Of a DNA stretch of 52,573 nucleotides, positions 33,926 to 41,871 are shown one piece after another (positions within the stretch are counted from its first letter, which is position 1; the number at the start of each line of letters is the position of its first letter). The position numbers and the translations under genes were made by a program. The DNA is taken from the NCBI GenBank assembly GCA_016786925.1, contig JAEUTU010000021.1, positions 1 through 52,573 on the forward strand. Direction: 5' to 3'. The notes under the pieces were generated by a model. The model had not been told where the DNA came from, made no database searches, and saw only the letters and a list, made by a program, of their open reading frames with translations. The stretch comes from Bacteroidia bacterium (lineage in GTDB: Bacteria; Bacteroidota; Bacteroidia; 2-12-FULL-35-15).

Positions 33926-34723
33926 ATGCCAATAAATTTGGAACTGCTCTGCAAGCAGGTTTGTGATCTAAGCAAGCAAACGGGAAACTTTATCCGTTTG
34001 GAGCGTCATAAATTCAATACTGAAAAGATAGAGGTGAAAGGGAAGAATGATTTTGTTTCCTATGTAGACAAAACATCGGAGAAGATGATCATTGAAGGGC
34101 TGGAAAAACTATTGCCGGAAGCAGGATTTATTGCCGAAGAAGGAACATCTACAAAAAAAGGAGAACACTATAACTGGATCATCGATCCGCTTGATGGAAC
34201 CACTAACTTTATACACGGACTGCCTTGCTTTGCTATTAGTATTGCTTTAATGCGCGACCAACAATTGGTAATGGGCGTTATCTATGAAGTAAATTTTGAT
34301 GAATGCTTTTATGCCTGGGAAGGCAGCAAAGCCTATTTGAATGAAAAAGAGATCCGTGTATCCAACATCGATAAATTATCCGGCTCATTGATCGCAACAG
34401 GCTTCCCTTACTATGACTACAGCCGTTTGAACGAATACATGGAGCTGTTCAAATATTTCATGAAACACACGCATGGATTGAGACGATTAGGATCAGCCGC
34501 CACAGACCTAGCCTATGTGGCATGTGGCAGATTTGAAGGCTTTTATGAATATTGCCTGCAACCCTGGGACGTGGCTGCAGGAGCATTTATTGTTCAACAG
34601 GCAGGAGGAAAAGTAACCGATTTTAATGGTGGAGAAAATTATTTATTCGGAAGAGAGATTGTAGCCGGCAACACCGCCTTTTTTGATGAATTTCTAGATT
34701 CTGTAAAACAACATTTCAAATAA
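33926..34723 (+). CDS. suhB: Inositol monophosphatase family protein
   Basis: A 265-residue cytoplasmic Mg-dependent phosphatase of the IMPase/FIG superfamily. Motifs: EEGTSTKKG, the metal-binding WIIDPLDGTTNFIHG and the late WDVAAGAFIVQQAGG. All three supply the usual acidic ligands. The closest match by layout is the SuhB type, which hydrolyses inositol 1-phosphate. In some bacteria it also acts on nus factors and RNA processing, but that role cannot be read here. It is the first gene of a probable small operon, with the next ORF starting one base after its stop codon. Confidence 0.92.
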   Translation: MPINLELLCKQVCDLSKQTGNFIRLERHKFNTEKIEVKGKNDFVSYVDKTSEKMIIEGLEKLLPEAGFIAEEGTSTKKGEHYNWIIDPLDGTTNFIHGLPCFAISIALMRDQQLVMGVIYEVNFDECFYAWEGSKAYLNEKEIRVSNIDKLSGSLIATGFPYYDYSRLNEYMELFKYFMKHTHGLRRLGSAATDLAYVACGRFEGFYEYCLQPWDVAAGAFIVQQAGGKVTDFNGGENYLFGREIVAGNTAFFDEFLDSVKQHFK

Positions 34724-34724
34724 A

Positions 34725-34844
34725 ATGGAAGAAAAAGATAAGCCTAAAACTGCCTGGGAATATGTTAAAATATACTTCCCGGATGTGTGGCAATATATTG
34801 TGATCATTATCGTTATGATCATTGCCGCTATTTTTATTCTCTAA
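34725..34844 (+). CDS. 39-residue single-span membrane peptide
   Basis: This short reading frame starts one base after the suhB stop codon. It reads MEEKDKPKTAWEYVK, a stretch IYFPDVWQY, then a hydrophobic helix of about 16 residues (IVIIIVMIIAAIFIL) that ends the protein. Charge layout predicts the N-terminus in the cytoplasm. Its stop codon overlaps the next ATG in the sequence TAATG, so translation is probably coupled. A start so tightly framed by both neighbours makes it likely to be real even though it is tiny. No known family is recognised. Confidence 0.65.
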   Translation: MEEKDKPKTAWEYVKIYFPDVWQYIVIIIVMIIAAIFIL

Positions 34845-35602
34845 TGAAAAAACTACTACTCATAACGTTTTTACTTGGTTTCTGCTTACCACTCAATGCA
34901 GAAACAAAGATCATTCATGTGTTTGTAGCATTGTGTGACAATGATAGCCAAGGCATTGTTCCCGTACCTAAAAAGATCGGAAATGGGAATGATCCGGATA
35001 ATAATCTTTACTGGGGATGCGGCTATGGAGTTCGTACATTTTTCAAAAATTCGGCTGAATGGAAATTGATCTCCAAAAGAAAAGCTGTTTCACCTATTAT
35101 TTTAGAACGATGCATCTTCAAACACATCACTCAAGATGCTTACATAGTGGCCGATGCTTACAAAGGTGATAAGATCAAAAAATGCAATGAAGATTTTTTC
35201 CGTACTGCTTCAGGCAATTCAACTGATACCTTAATGGTAAGAGACAAAACAATTGATCTGAACCAGGCTCAATTAGTTTCTTATGTGGGTCACGATGGAT
35301 TGATGGATTTTACGATCGATGAATACCCTCAACAAAAGAACAAAGCACAAAAAGAAGTGATCATTTTAGCTTGCACCAGCAAGATCTACTACAGAGAAGG
35401 CCTAAAAGCTGCCGGAGCCTATCCCCTGCTTTGGACCACTAACTTAATGTGCCCTGAAGCCTATACACTTAAAGCAGCTATTGATGGCTGGCTTTTAAAA
35501 GAAAGTAACCAACAGATCCACCAACGCGCAGCAGAAGCTTACCACCAATATCTGAAATGTGGGATCAATGGGGCAAAAAAACTATTGACCACCGGCTGGT
35601 AA
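34844..35602 (+). CDS. Secreted protein with caspase-like His/Cys pair
   Basis: A 252-residue exported protein, start at 34844 chosen because the signal peptide (MKKLLLITFLLGFCLPLNA) begins there and the TAATG overlap couples it to the upstream peptide. The opening strand KIIHVFVALCDND is followed by GCGYGVRTFFK. Two late elements match the clan-CD (caspase/gingipain) layout: LVSYVGHDGLMD with His150, and the hydrophobic block EVIILACTSK with Cys177. In that clan a His-Gly turn and an Ala-Cys end the two core strands. The 27-residue spacing is a little short but plausible. It could be a protease or a dead homologue, and no substrate is known. Confidence 0.6.
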   Translation: MKKLLLITFLLGFCLPLNAETKIIHVFVALCDNDSQGIVPVPKKIGNGNDPDNNLYWGCGYGVRTFFKNSAEWKLISKRKAVSPIILERCIFKHITQDAYIVADAYKGDKIKKCNEDFFRTASGNSTDTLMVRDKTIDLNQAQLVSYVGHDGLMDFTIDEYPQQKNKAQKEVIILACTSKIYYREGLKAAGAYPLLWTTNLMCPEAYTLKAAIDGWLLKESNQQIHQRAAEAYHQYLKCGINGAKKLLTTGW

Positions 35603-35681
35603 GCACACAAGCTACTTATTTACAGCCACTTACATCACCCTAAAATTGCCTTAAAAAAGACCGATTTATTAAAAAAAATCG

Positions 35682-35689
35682 TACTTTTG
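35682..35689 (+). promoter_or_regulatory. Candidate tig promoter (-7 box)
   Basis: TACTTTTG matches TAnnTTTG exactly and lies 52 bases before the tig ATG. The -33 region lacks a clear TTG but is T-rich. Confidence 0.45.
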
Positions 35690-35741
35690 TGTCCCTTAAA
35701 ATTTTAGAACAAATTAATTATCAATTAAATAATATCATACA

Positions 35742-37082
35742 ATGAACATTACACAAGAGAACATTGACGAATTGAATGCAATATTAAAAGTGAAAGTGGT
35801 TGCTGGCGACTATTTACCAAAAGTTGAAGACGCTTTAAAAACATACCAAAAGAAAGCGAACGTTCCGGGTTTCCGTCCAGGAAAAGTGCCGGCTGGAATG
35901 ATCAAAAAAATGTACGGTAAATCGATCATGGTTGATGAGATCAACAAACTGTTGAATGATTCATTGTACAACTATATCAACGAAAACAAGATCGAAGTTT
36001 TAGGAAATCCATTGCCAAAAGCGGATAGCACTGTTGATTTCGATAATCAAAATGAATTTGAGTTCATTTATGAAATGGGCTTGGCTCCAAAATTTGACCT
36101 TGAATTATCTGCTAAAGATAAATTCACATATACCACTGTAAAGATCGATGATGAATTAGTGAATAAATACGTTTCTGACATCGCTAAACGGTACGGAAAA
36201 GTAGAACAAGTAGAAGTTTCTGCTGAAGGTGATCTATTAAATGGCGATTTTGTTGAATTAGATGCAAATGGAGAGATCTTAGCTGGAGGTATCTTTAAAA
36301 CATCATCTGTATTCATTGACAGAGTAAAAGATCAATCTAAAAAATTGTTCGTTGGTGTTAAGAAAGATGACAAAGTAGTAGTTGAAGCACAACAATTGTC
36401 AGACAATGCAACTGACCTTGCTGCAATGTTAGGAATTGATAAAGCTGCTGCTGAAACGTTAACATCTAAATTACAGTTCACAGTAAAAGGGATCAGCCGC
36501 CTTGGAGCTGCTGAGATCAATCAAGAATTATTTGACAAAATCTACGGTCCAGGTGCAGTTAACAGCGAGGAAGAATTCAAAGCAAAGATCCGTGAAGAAT
36601 TGGCTGCTATGTTTGTAAATGACAGCGAACGTAAATTTTACAATGACGTGGTTGACCACTTGATGACAAAAGTAAATTTCAATTTACCAACCGACTTCTT
36701 AAAACGTTGGATCGTTGCTGTAAATGAAAAACCGGTTACCTTAGAACAAGTAAATAGCGAATTTGACAACTACGCTAAAGGTTTAAAATGGCAATTGATC
36801 GAAAACAAGATCATTAAAGATAACAACATCAATGTTACGAATGAAGAAGTGATCGAGCATACTAAAAACCTGATCATGCAACAATTCGGTCGTATGGCAC
36901 AATCGCCAATGACAGATGATGATTTGAATGATACAGCAAAACGTGTATTGGCGAATCAGGAAGAAGCTAAAAAATTGTACGAGCAAGTGTATGGTCAGAA
37001 AGTAATGACATTGTTCAAAACGAAGTTTACATTGGAAAATAAAGAGGTTGCGTATGACGACTTCTTTAATACTGCCAAATAG
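35742..37082 (+). CDS. tig: Trigger factor
   Basis: Tig is the ribosome-bound chaperone that meets nascent chains at the exit tunnel. The 446-residue length fits. The ribosome-binding tail has the signature VPGFRPGKVPAGMIKKMYG. The rest follows the order of a PPIase-like domain (about 150-245) and the long helical C-terminal arms. The FKBP core is degenerate in the way usual for Bacteroidota trigger factors. clpP and clpX follow, the same cluster as in many bacteria, which groups folding and degradation. Confidence 0.95.
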   Translation: MNITQENIDELNAILKVKVVAGDYLPKVEDALKTYQKKANVPGFRPGKVPAGMIKKMYGKSIMVDEINKLLNDSLYNYINENKIEVLGNPLPKADSTVDFDNQNEFEFIYEMGLAPKFDLELSAKDKFTYTTVKIDDELVNKYVSDIAKRYGKVEQVEVSAEGDLLNGDFVELDANGEILAGGIFKTSSVFIDRVKDQSKKLFVGVKKDDKVVVEAQQLSDNATDLAAMLGIDKAAAETLTSKLQFTVKGISRLGAAEINQELFDKIYGPGAVNSEEEFKAKIREELAAMFVNDSERKFYNDVVDHLMTKVNFNLPTDFLKRWIVAVNEKPVTLEQVNSEFDNYAKGLKWQLIENKIIKDNNINVTNEEVIEHTKNLIMQQFGRMAQSPMTDDDLNDTAKRVLANQEEAKKLYEQVYGQKVMTLFKTKFTLENKEVAYDDFFNTAK

Positions 37083-37094
37083 TCAACATTTTTT

Positions 37095-37124
37095 TTGAGG
37101 TTCAAAATTTGATTAGTACTTTTA
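37095..37124 (+). promoter_or_regulatory. Candidate clpP promoter
   Basis: TTG (37095-37097), 19 bases, then TACTTTTA (37117-37124), one mismatch to TAnnTTTG. The clpP ATG follows 34 bases later. This gives clpP its own promoter in addition to any read-through from tig. Confidence 0.5.
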
Positions 37125-37158
37125 ACAATCATTTTTAACTAACTTAAAACTAAAACGT

Positions 37159-37833
37159 ATGTTCGATAACAACGAGTTCAGAAAATATGCTGTAAAGCAC
37201 AAAGGGATCAGTGGAAACACATTTGATTCTTACACAAAACATAATATCTCTAACATGACACCTTACATCATTGAGGAGCGTCAGTTAAACGTTGCACAAA
37301 TGGACGTTTTCTCTCGTTTGATGATGGATCGTATCATTTTCTTAGGAACAGGTATTGATGATCAAGTAGCGAATATCATCCAAGCACAGCTTTTGTTCTT
37401 ACAATCAGTTGATGCAAAAAAAGACATTCAGATCTACTTAAACTCTCCGGGAGGATCAGTATATGCAGGATTAGGTATCTATGACACTATGCAATACATT
37501 GCTCCGGATGTAGCTACGATCTGTACAGGCATGGCAGCGTCAATGGGTGCTGTTTTAATGTGCGCAGGAACAAAAGGAAAGCGTGCTGCTTTAAAACATG
37601 CACGTGTGATGATCCACCAACCATTAGGTGGTGCTGAAGGACAAGCATCTGATATCGAGATCACTGCTCGCGAGATCCAGAAGTTGAAAAAAGAATTGTA
37701 TGATATCATTGCGAAACACAGTGGTCAAACATACGATAAAGTTTGGGCTGATAGTGATCGCGACTACTGGATGACATCTGAAGAAGCAAAAGCTTACGGA
37801 ATGGTAGATGAGATCTTGATCAAAACAAAATAA
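37159..37833 (+). CDS. clpP: ATP-dependent Clp protease proteolytic subunit
   Basis: ClpP forms the tetradecameric serine protease that degrades proteins fed by ClpX. The 224-residue protein has the catalytic Ser in GMAASMGAV, His in MIHQPLGG and an Asp in the following helix region (ASDIEI). The core strings IYLNSPGGSV and DRDYWMTSEEAKAYGMVDEI are standard. An N-terminal extension of about 30 residues is processed or flexible in many homologues. clpX follows after 81 bases, with a hairpin in between. Its isoleucine codons after G are all ATC. Confidence 0.97.
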   Translation: MFDNNEFRKYAVKHKGISGNTFDSYTKHNISNMTPYIIEERQLNVAQMDVFSRLMMDRIIFLGTGIDDQVANIIQAQLLFLQSVDAKKDIQIYLNSPGGSVYAGLGIYDTMQYIAPDVATICTGMAASMGAVLMCAGTKGKRAALKHARVMIHQPLGGAEGQASDIEITAREIQKLKKELYDIIAKHSGQTYDKVWADSDRDYWMTSEEAKAYGMVDEILIKTK

Positions 37834-37850
37834 TTTGAAATGACAAAGTG

Positions 37851-37892
37851 TTAAATGGTTAATGGCTCCGGTTGTTAACCATTTAATTTTTT
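37851..37892 (+). terminator. Hairpin with T-tract between clpP and clpX
   Basis: Perfect 12-bp arms (37851-37862 and 37875-37886) enclose a 12-base loop and are followed by six T residues. The stem is AT-rich, so termination may be partial. It would set the ratio of clpP to clpX message. Confidence 0.65.
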
Positions 37893-37914
37893 AATAGAAG
37901 TATAAAAAACAAGT

Positions 37915-39162
37915 ATGGCAAAGGAAGAAAAAGACATTAAATGCTCATTTTGCGGTCGTAAGAAGAATGAAGTGGAGATCCTTATCGCAGGAACAACCGG
38001 GCATATCTGTAATCACTGTGTGTCGCAGGCTCAGAACATTGTTCGCGATGAACTAAGCCAAAAAAATGCCAATGGATTCAGCGCTCTGCATCTTTTAAAA
38101 CCGGCAGAGATCAAAAAACATTTGGATGAATATGTGATCGGACAGGATGAAGCAAAGAAAGTGCTTTCTGTTGCCGTGTACAATCACTATAAGCGTATCA
38201 TTCAAAATCAAAATAAAACCACTCAGAAGGATGACATTGAAATTGAAAAATCAAATGTGATCATGGTGGGAGAAACCGGTACAGGAAAAACATTATTGGC
38301 AAGAACCATTGCCAAAGTGTTGAATGTACCGTTTTGCATTGCCGATGCTACTGTTTTAACGGAGGCAGGTTATGTTGGTGAAGATGTGGAAAGTATTCTC
38401 TCCCGATTACTTCAGGCAGCTGACTATGATGTAGCAGCAGCCGAAAGAGGAATTGTATTCATTGATGAGATCGATAAGATCGCGCGTAAAAGCGACAATC
38501 CATCGATCACACGCGATGTTTCAGGAGAAGGTGTACAACAAGGATTGTTAAAACTATTAGAAGGTTCTACTGTAGGCGTTCCTCCGCAAGGCGGAAGAAA
38601 ACACCCGGAGCAAAAAATGATACAAGTGAATACCAAAAACATTCTCTTTGTTTGTGGTGGTGCATTTGACGGTATCGAACGTAAGATCGCGAAGCGTTTA
38701 GACACTCAGGTGATCGGATACAACATGAATAAGGATGCGGAGAATATTGACAAAGAAAATTTATTGCAATATGTATCGCCACAAGATCTTAAAAACTTCG
38801 GCTTGATCCCCGAATTGATCGGTCGTTTACCTGTTCTTACGTATTTGAATCCATTGGATGCAGAAACATTAAAACGAATATTAAGTGAACCTAAAAACTC
38901 TTTGATCAAACAATATGTTCACCTTTTTGAAATTGATGGAGTAAAGATCAGTTTTGAAAAGAGTGTATTGGATTTTATTGTAGAAAAAGCGGTTGAATTC
39001 AAACTAGGTGCACGTGGCTTACGCTCTATCTGCGAAGCGATCATGACTGATCTAATGTTTGACCTTCCTTCAGATTCAAGCATAAAGGAGTTTAATGTGA
39101 CCTTGCGTTATGCAAAAGACAAACTAAAAAAATCAAGTATCAACAAATTAAAAGTAGCTTAA
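37915..39162 (+). CDS. clpX: ATP-dependent Clp protease ATP-binding subunit ClpX
   Basis: ClpX is the AAA+ unfoldase that recognises substrates and feeds ClpP. The 415-residue protein begins with the C4 zinc-binding domain ([10 protein letters not shown] ... HICNHC). The AAA+ module has Walker A GETGTGKT, Walker B IVFIDEID, the pore-loop-associated [12 protein letters not shown] and sensor 2 in LGARGLRSI. Nothing is missing. It is separated from clpP by a terminator-like hairpin and closed by its own terminator. folA follows 44 bases later. Confidence 0.97.
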   Translation: MAKEEKDIKCSFCGRKKNEVEILIAGTTGHICNHCVSQAQNIVRDELSQKNANGFSALHLLKPAEIKKHLDEYVIGQDEAKKVLSVAVYNHYKRIIQNQNKTTQKDDIEIEKSNVIMVGETGTGKTLLARTIAKVLNVPFCIADATVLTEAGYVGEDVESILSRLLQAADYDVAAAERGIVFIDEIDKIARKSDNPSITRDVSGEGVQQGLLKLLEGSTVGVPPQGGRKHPEQKMIQVNTKNILFVCGGAFDGIERKIAKRLDTQVIGYNMNKDAENIDKENLLQYVSPQDLKNFGLIPELIGRLPVLTYLNPLDAETLKRILSEPKNSLIKQYVHLFEIDGVKISFEKSVLDFIVEKAVEFKLGARGLRSICEAIMTDLMFDLPSDSSIKEFNVTLRYAKDKLKKSSINKLKVA

Positions 39163-39169
39163 TTTAAGC

Positions 39170-39197
39170 AGCCCTTCCCTAACAAGAAGGGCTTTTC
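39170..39197 (+). terminator. clpX terminator
   Basis: An 8-bp stem (39170-39177 with 39186-39193) with GCCC core and 8-base loop is followed by a T-rich stretch. It lies directly after the clpX stop codon. Confidence 0.8.
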
Positions 39198-39206
39198 AAT
39201 TTTTAT

Positions 39207-39707
39207 ATGATCTCTATAATTGTAGCTGTTGCCGAAAACAATGTGATAGGCAAAGATAACACACTCATTTGGCACTTACCTGCCGACATGAAATATTTCA
39301 AAGAAAAGACAAGCGGGCATTGCATCATTACCGGCCGGAAGAATTACGAATCCATTCCGGAGAAATTTCGTCCATTACCCAACAGAACGAATATTGTGAT
39401 CACCCGTCAGAAAGACTATCAAGCACCGGGTGCTATTGTTGTCGGTTCTGTGGAAGAGGCCATTCAAAAAGCAAAAGAAACAATGGATGAAGAGATCTTC
39501 ATTATCGGTGGTGCGGAGATCTACAAACAAAGTATTGCGATTGCAGACCGTATCTATCTCACTCAAATTCACAATAAATTTGAAGGCGATGCGTTTTTTC
39601 CTGAGATGGATCGTTCAAAATGGTATGAAATCAGCAAAATAGAAGGAATTGTTGATGACAAGAATAAATATCCACACACATTTCTGATATTCGATAAAAT
39701 TTCTTAA
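39207..39707 (+). CDS. folA: Dihydrofolate reductase
   Basis: FolA reduces dihydrofolate to tetrahydrofolate with NADPH. The 166-residue enzyme has the N-terminal string IVAVAENNVIGKDNTLIWHLPADM with the catalytic acidic residue after PAD, the cofactor motif ITGRKNYESIP and the late IIGGAEIYKQ. The end AFFPEMDRSKW is typical of bacterial forms. No thyA lies nearby. Its stop codon overlaps the -7 box of the next gene. Confidence 0.96.
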   Translation: MISIIVAVAENNVIGKDNTLIWHLPADMKYFKEKTSGHCIITGRKNYESIPEKFRPLPNRTNIVITRQKDYQAPGAIVVGSVEEAIQKAKETMDEEIFIIGGAEIYKQSIAIADRIYLTQIHNKFEGDAFFPEMDRSKWYEISKIEGIVDDKNKYPHTFLIFDKIS

Positions 39708-39712
39708 ATTTG
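39705..39712 (+). promoter_or_regulatory. Candidate -7 box for the 39737 lipoprotein
   Basis: TAAATTTG matches TAnnTTTG exactly and overlaps the folA stop codon. The next ATG lies 24 bases downstream. No clear -33 TTG is present. Confidence 0.4.
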
Positions 39713-39736
39713 GTTTACCAATAAAAACTACTTCAC

Positions 39737-40585
39737 ATGAAAAACAAAGCATTAAAATTATTCACTGCATTTGCTCTTATTGCAGGAACATCATTATTCT
39801 ACACAGGTTGTAAAAAAGAAGAAGACAAACCGGCTGATGCCAATGCTGCTTCTGACAATGCGGTGGCAGACAACGCATTTGCTGGTATCTGGAAACAGAT
39901 CAGTACTGTTTCTGACAGCTCGAACACATTGAGAACACCAAATTTATCTTCAATGGCTCCTTGTGCAACAGCTACTATCTCACCATGGGATCTTACCACA
40001 TGGCCAAAAACAGTCGTGATCGATTTTGGAACAAGCAATTGTTTATGTAATGACGGCAATAACAGAAGAGGTGTAATTACAGCTGTATTTACAGGTCCAT
40101 ACCAAGATTCTGCAACAGTTATTACAGTAACATTGTCAAACTATTACCATAACGACTATCATGTTCAGGGAACTCAAACCATTACTAATATGGGGCATAA
40201 TTCTGCCGGGCATCTAGTATATAATGTGGTTGTAAACAATGCATCCGTTACTCATCCAACCAATGGTCAAACAAGTACTTGGAGCACTAACCAAAACAGA
40301 GAATTTTATGCTGGTTATAATACTCCTTTAAACATTTTTGATGACGTATATATGATTACCGGTACTGCAAGCGGTGTTTCCGGTGGAGGATCAGCGTATT
40401 CTATTGTTGTTAATACAGCGTTAAGAGTAAATGTTGGATGCAGATGGATCGTTAGTGGTGTATTTACCTTAACATTAACTGATTATCCAAACTACCCAAT
40501 TGTATTTGATTACGGTTCAGGTGCATGCGATGGATTAGCAACAGCTACATTGAATGGCACAACGTATAATATCGTAATGAATTAA
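39737..40585 (+). CDS. Lipoprotein of unknown function
   Basis: A 282-residue lipoprotein with a signal peptide and lipobox FYTGC (Cys25) followed by KKEED. An Ala-Asp-rich linker (ADANAASDNAVADNA) leads to a beta-rich domain with Ser, Thr and Gly repeats and the cysteine pairs NCLCND and the late GACDG. The alternating patterns (TVVIDFGTSNC ... GVFTLTLTDYPNYPIVFDYGSGACDG) suggest two similar beta halves. This kind of lipoprotein is common in Bacteroidota, and I know of no function. It is a single-gene unit bounded by its own promoter and a strong bidirectional terminator. Confidence 0.8.
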   Translation: MKNKALKLFTAFALIAGTSLFYTGCKKEEDKPADANAASDNAVADNAFAGIWKQISTVSDSSNTLRTPNLSSMAPCATATISPWDLTTWPKTVVIDFGTSNCLCNDGNNRRGVITAVFTGPYQDSATVITVTLSNYYHNDYHVQGTQTITNMGHNSAGHLVYNVVVNNASVTHPTNGQTSTWSTNQNREFYAGYNTPLNIFDDVYMITGTASGVSGGGSAYSIVVNTALRVNVGCRWIVSGVFTLTLTDYPNYPIVFDYGSGACDGLATATLNGTTYNIVMN

Positions 40586-40603
40586 TAAGCATTCATAATT
40601 CAT

Positions 40604-40638
40604 AAAAAAAGCCCCCGGAATTTCCGGGGGCTTTTTTT
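40604..40638. terminator. Strong bidirectional terminator
   Basis: Perfect 17-bp arms (40604-40620 and 40622-40638) have a CCCCCGG core and A7/T7 ends. It lies between convergent genes and overlaps the stop codon of the response-regulator gene at 40637. Confidence 0.92.
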
Positions 40639-41320
40639 ATAACTCTAAACTATACCCAATTCCTTTTATCGTTTTAATATACTGATCACCTAACTTTTCT
40701 CTTAATTTCCTGATGTGAACATCAATTGTTCTATTCTTAGCAAAGATCTCATAACCCCAAATCTGCTCTGATATTTCTTTTCGTGTAAATACTTTACGAG
40801 GATTGGCAAACATAAGTGCTAATAATTCAAATTCTTTTCTTGGCAAAACGATCTCTTCTCCATCCTTGAATATTAAATAGCGTTCACGATCAATTACAAG
40901 TCCTTTTTCATGCACCATTACACTTGGTTCATGTACTGTAGCCAAACGCTTTAATAATGCTTTTAAACGCGTGATCAAGACTCTTGTTTTAACCGGCTTA
41001 ATGATATAATCATCAGCTCCTGCATTAAAAGCTGCTATTTGTGAATAATCTTCACTTCTATTGGAACAGAATACGATCAATGAATTAGCTAATAGGACAT
41101 TTTTTCTTAACTCCAAACAGATATCGATCCCATCCAACTCGGGCATTACTAATTCCAGGAGGATCAGATGAGGAGTATGCTCCTTTGCTAAATTCAAAGC
41201 TTCTTTTGAATTAGAAGTCGCAAACACAACGAATCCATCTGCACGTAGCTGTGTCCCCACCAGATTCAAATGCTCTTGATCGGTATCAACAAGTAAAATA
41301 GTAAAATTCGTATTTAGCAT
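40637..41320 (-). CDS. Orphan OmpR-family response regulator with Glu in place of the phosphoacceptor
   Basis: A 227-residue DNA-binding regulator. The receiver domain (about 6-122) ends in KALLKR, and a winged-helix OmpR/PhoB-type domain follows (KEFELLALMFANPRKVFTRKEI ... TIDVHIRKLREKLG). In the receiver the phosphoacceptor position reads LILLELVMPELDG, so residue 56 is Glu (codon GAA) where Asp is expected. The N-terminal acidic pocket reads VDTD, with Thr13 replacing one of the Mg-binding residues. The switch Ser (IVFCSN) and Lys (DYIIKP) remain. It may act without phosphorylation, for example held in an active-like form. No kinase gene is adjacent. Confidence 0.9.
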   Translation of the reverse strand: MLNTNFTILLVDTDQEHLNLVGTQLRADGFVVFATSNSKEALNLAKEHTPHLILLELVMPELDGIDICLELRKNVLLANSLIVFCSNRSEDYSQIAAFNAGADDYIIKPVKTRVLITRLKALLKRLATVHEPSVMVHEKGLVIDRERYLIFKDGEEIVLPRKEFELLALMFANPRKVFTRKEISEQIWGYEIFAKNRTIDVHIRKLREKLGDQYIKTIKGIGYSLEL

Positions 41321-41427
41321 ACTAACTAATTATGCCACGAAAGTAGTTGAGAGAGAAGCCGTTTACATTAAGGTAAAATTAACTTTACTTTAGGAAATTT
41401 TAACATTCGCATAATACGGCAATTTTG

Positions 41428-41435
41428 TATATTTG
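41428..41435 (+). promoter_or_regulatory. Candidate -7 box overlapping the start region of the small membrane protein
   Basis: TATATTTG is a full match. The TTG at 41433 is inside the box, so it cannot be a usable start of a transcript made from here. The GTG at 41442 is the nearest sensible start and would be almost leaderless. Confidence 0.4.
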
Positions 41436-41441
41436 CACACA

Positions 41442-41789
41442 GTGGAAAGAAACCTATATAAGATCGTTAGTCTAGTTCTCGTGCTTTTTAGCATCCTGAT
41501 CATTAGCAATATTGTGTACACTTCCTTACAAAAAATTAAAACAGAAAACAATGTTTTAACAGACCTTGAAGAAGAAACAGAAGAAAACGAATTAGAGAAT
41601 AAAGAAGGGAAGGAAGAAAAATTAAAAGCAAAAAAGATCTTATTCCCAACCGATGACGACATTTGCCATCATTTTGAATTTTTTAATTCATTCAGCTATA
41701 TCAAATTCAGCTCCTACATAAACAATCAAAACGACAATACACTTCAGGGTTTTGATAAATTCGTTTACTCCCCTCCCGAATTAGTTTAG
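41442..41789 (+). CDS. Small single-span membrane protein
   Basis: A 115-residue protein starting with GTG at 41442; an upstream in-frame TTG at 41433 lies inside the -7 box and is less likely. A membrane helix spans about residues 9-28 (VSLVLVLFSILIISNIV). A short charged helix of coiled-coil type follows (DLEEETEENELENKEGKEEK). The outer part contains ICHHFEFFNSFSYIKF and ends SPPELV. The layout of one helix plus a short coil recalls FtsB/DivIC-like proteins, but the family motifs are not clear, so I do not name it. SulP starts 82 bases downstream. The two probably share a transcript. Confidence 0.55.
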   Translation: MERNLYKIVSLVLVLFSILIISNIVYTSLQKIKTENNVLTDLEEETEENELENKEGKEEKLKAKKILFPTDDDICHHFEFFNSFSYIKFSSYINNQNDNTLQGFDKFVYSPPELV

Positions 41790-41871
41790 AAATAAAATTT
41801 GAGTTTTTATCAACAGATCAGTTCCTAAGAACCGGTGTGTTAAAATTTACGTATTATCTAAACTGATTTTT

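Noticed and set aside
41442-41789. FtsB/DivIC divisome protein
   Set aside because: Only the helix-plus-coil layout fits; family motifs and the usual neighbours are missing.
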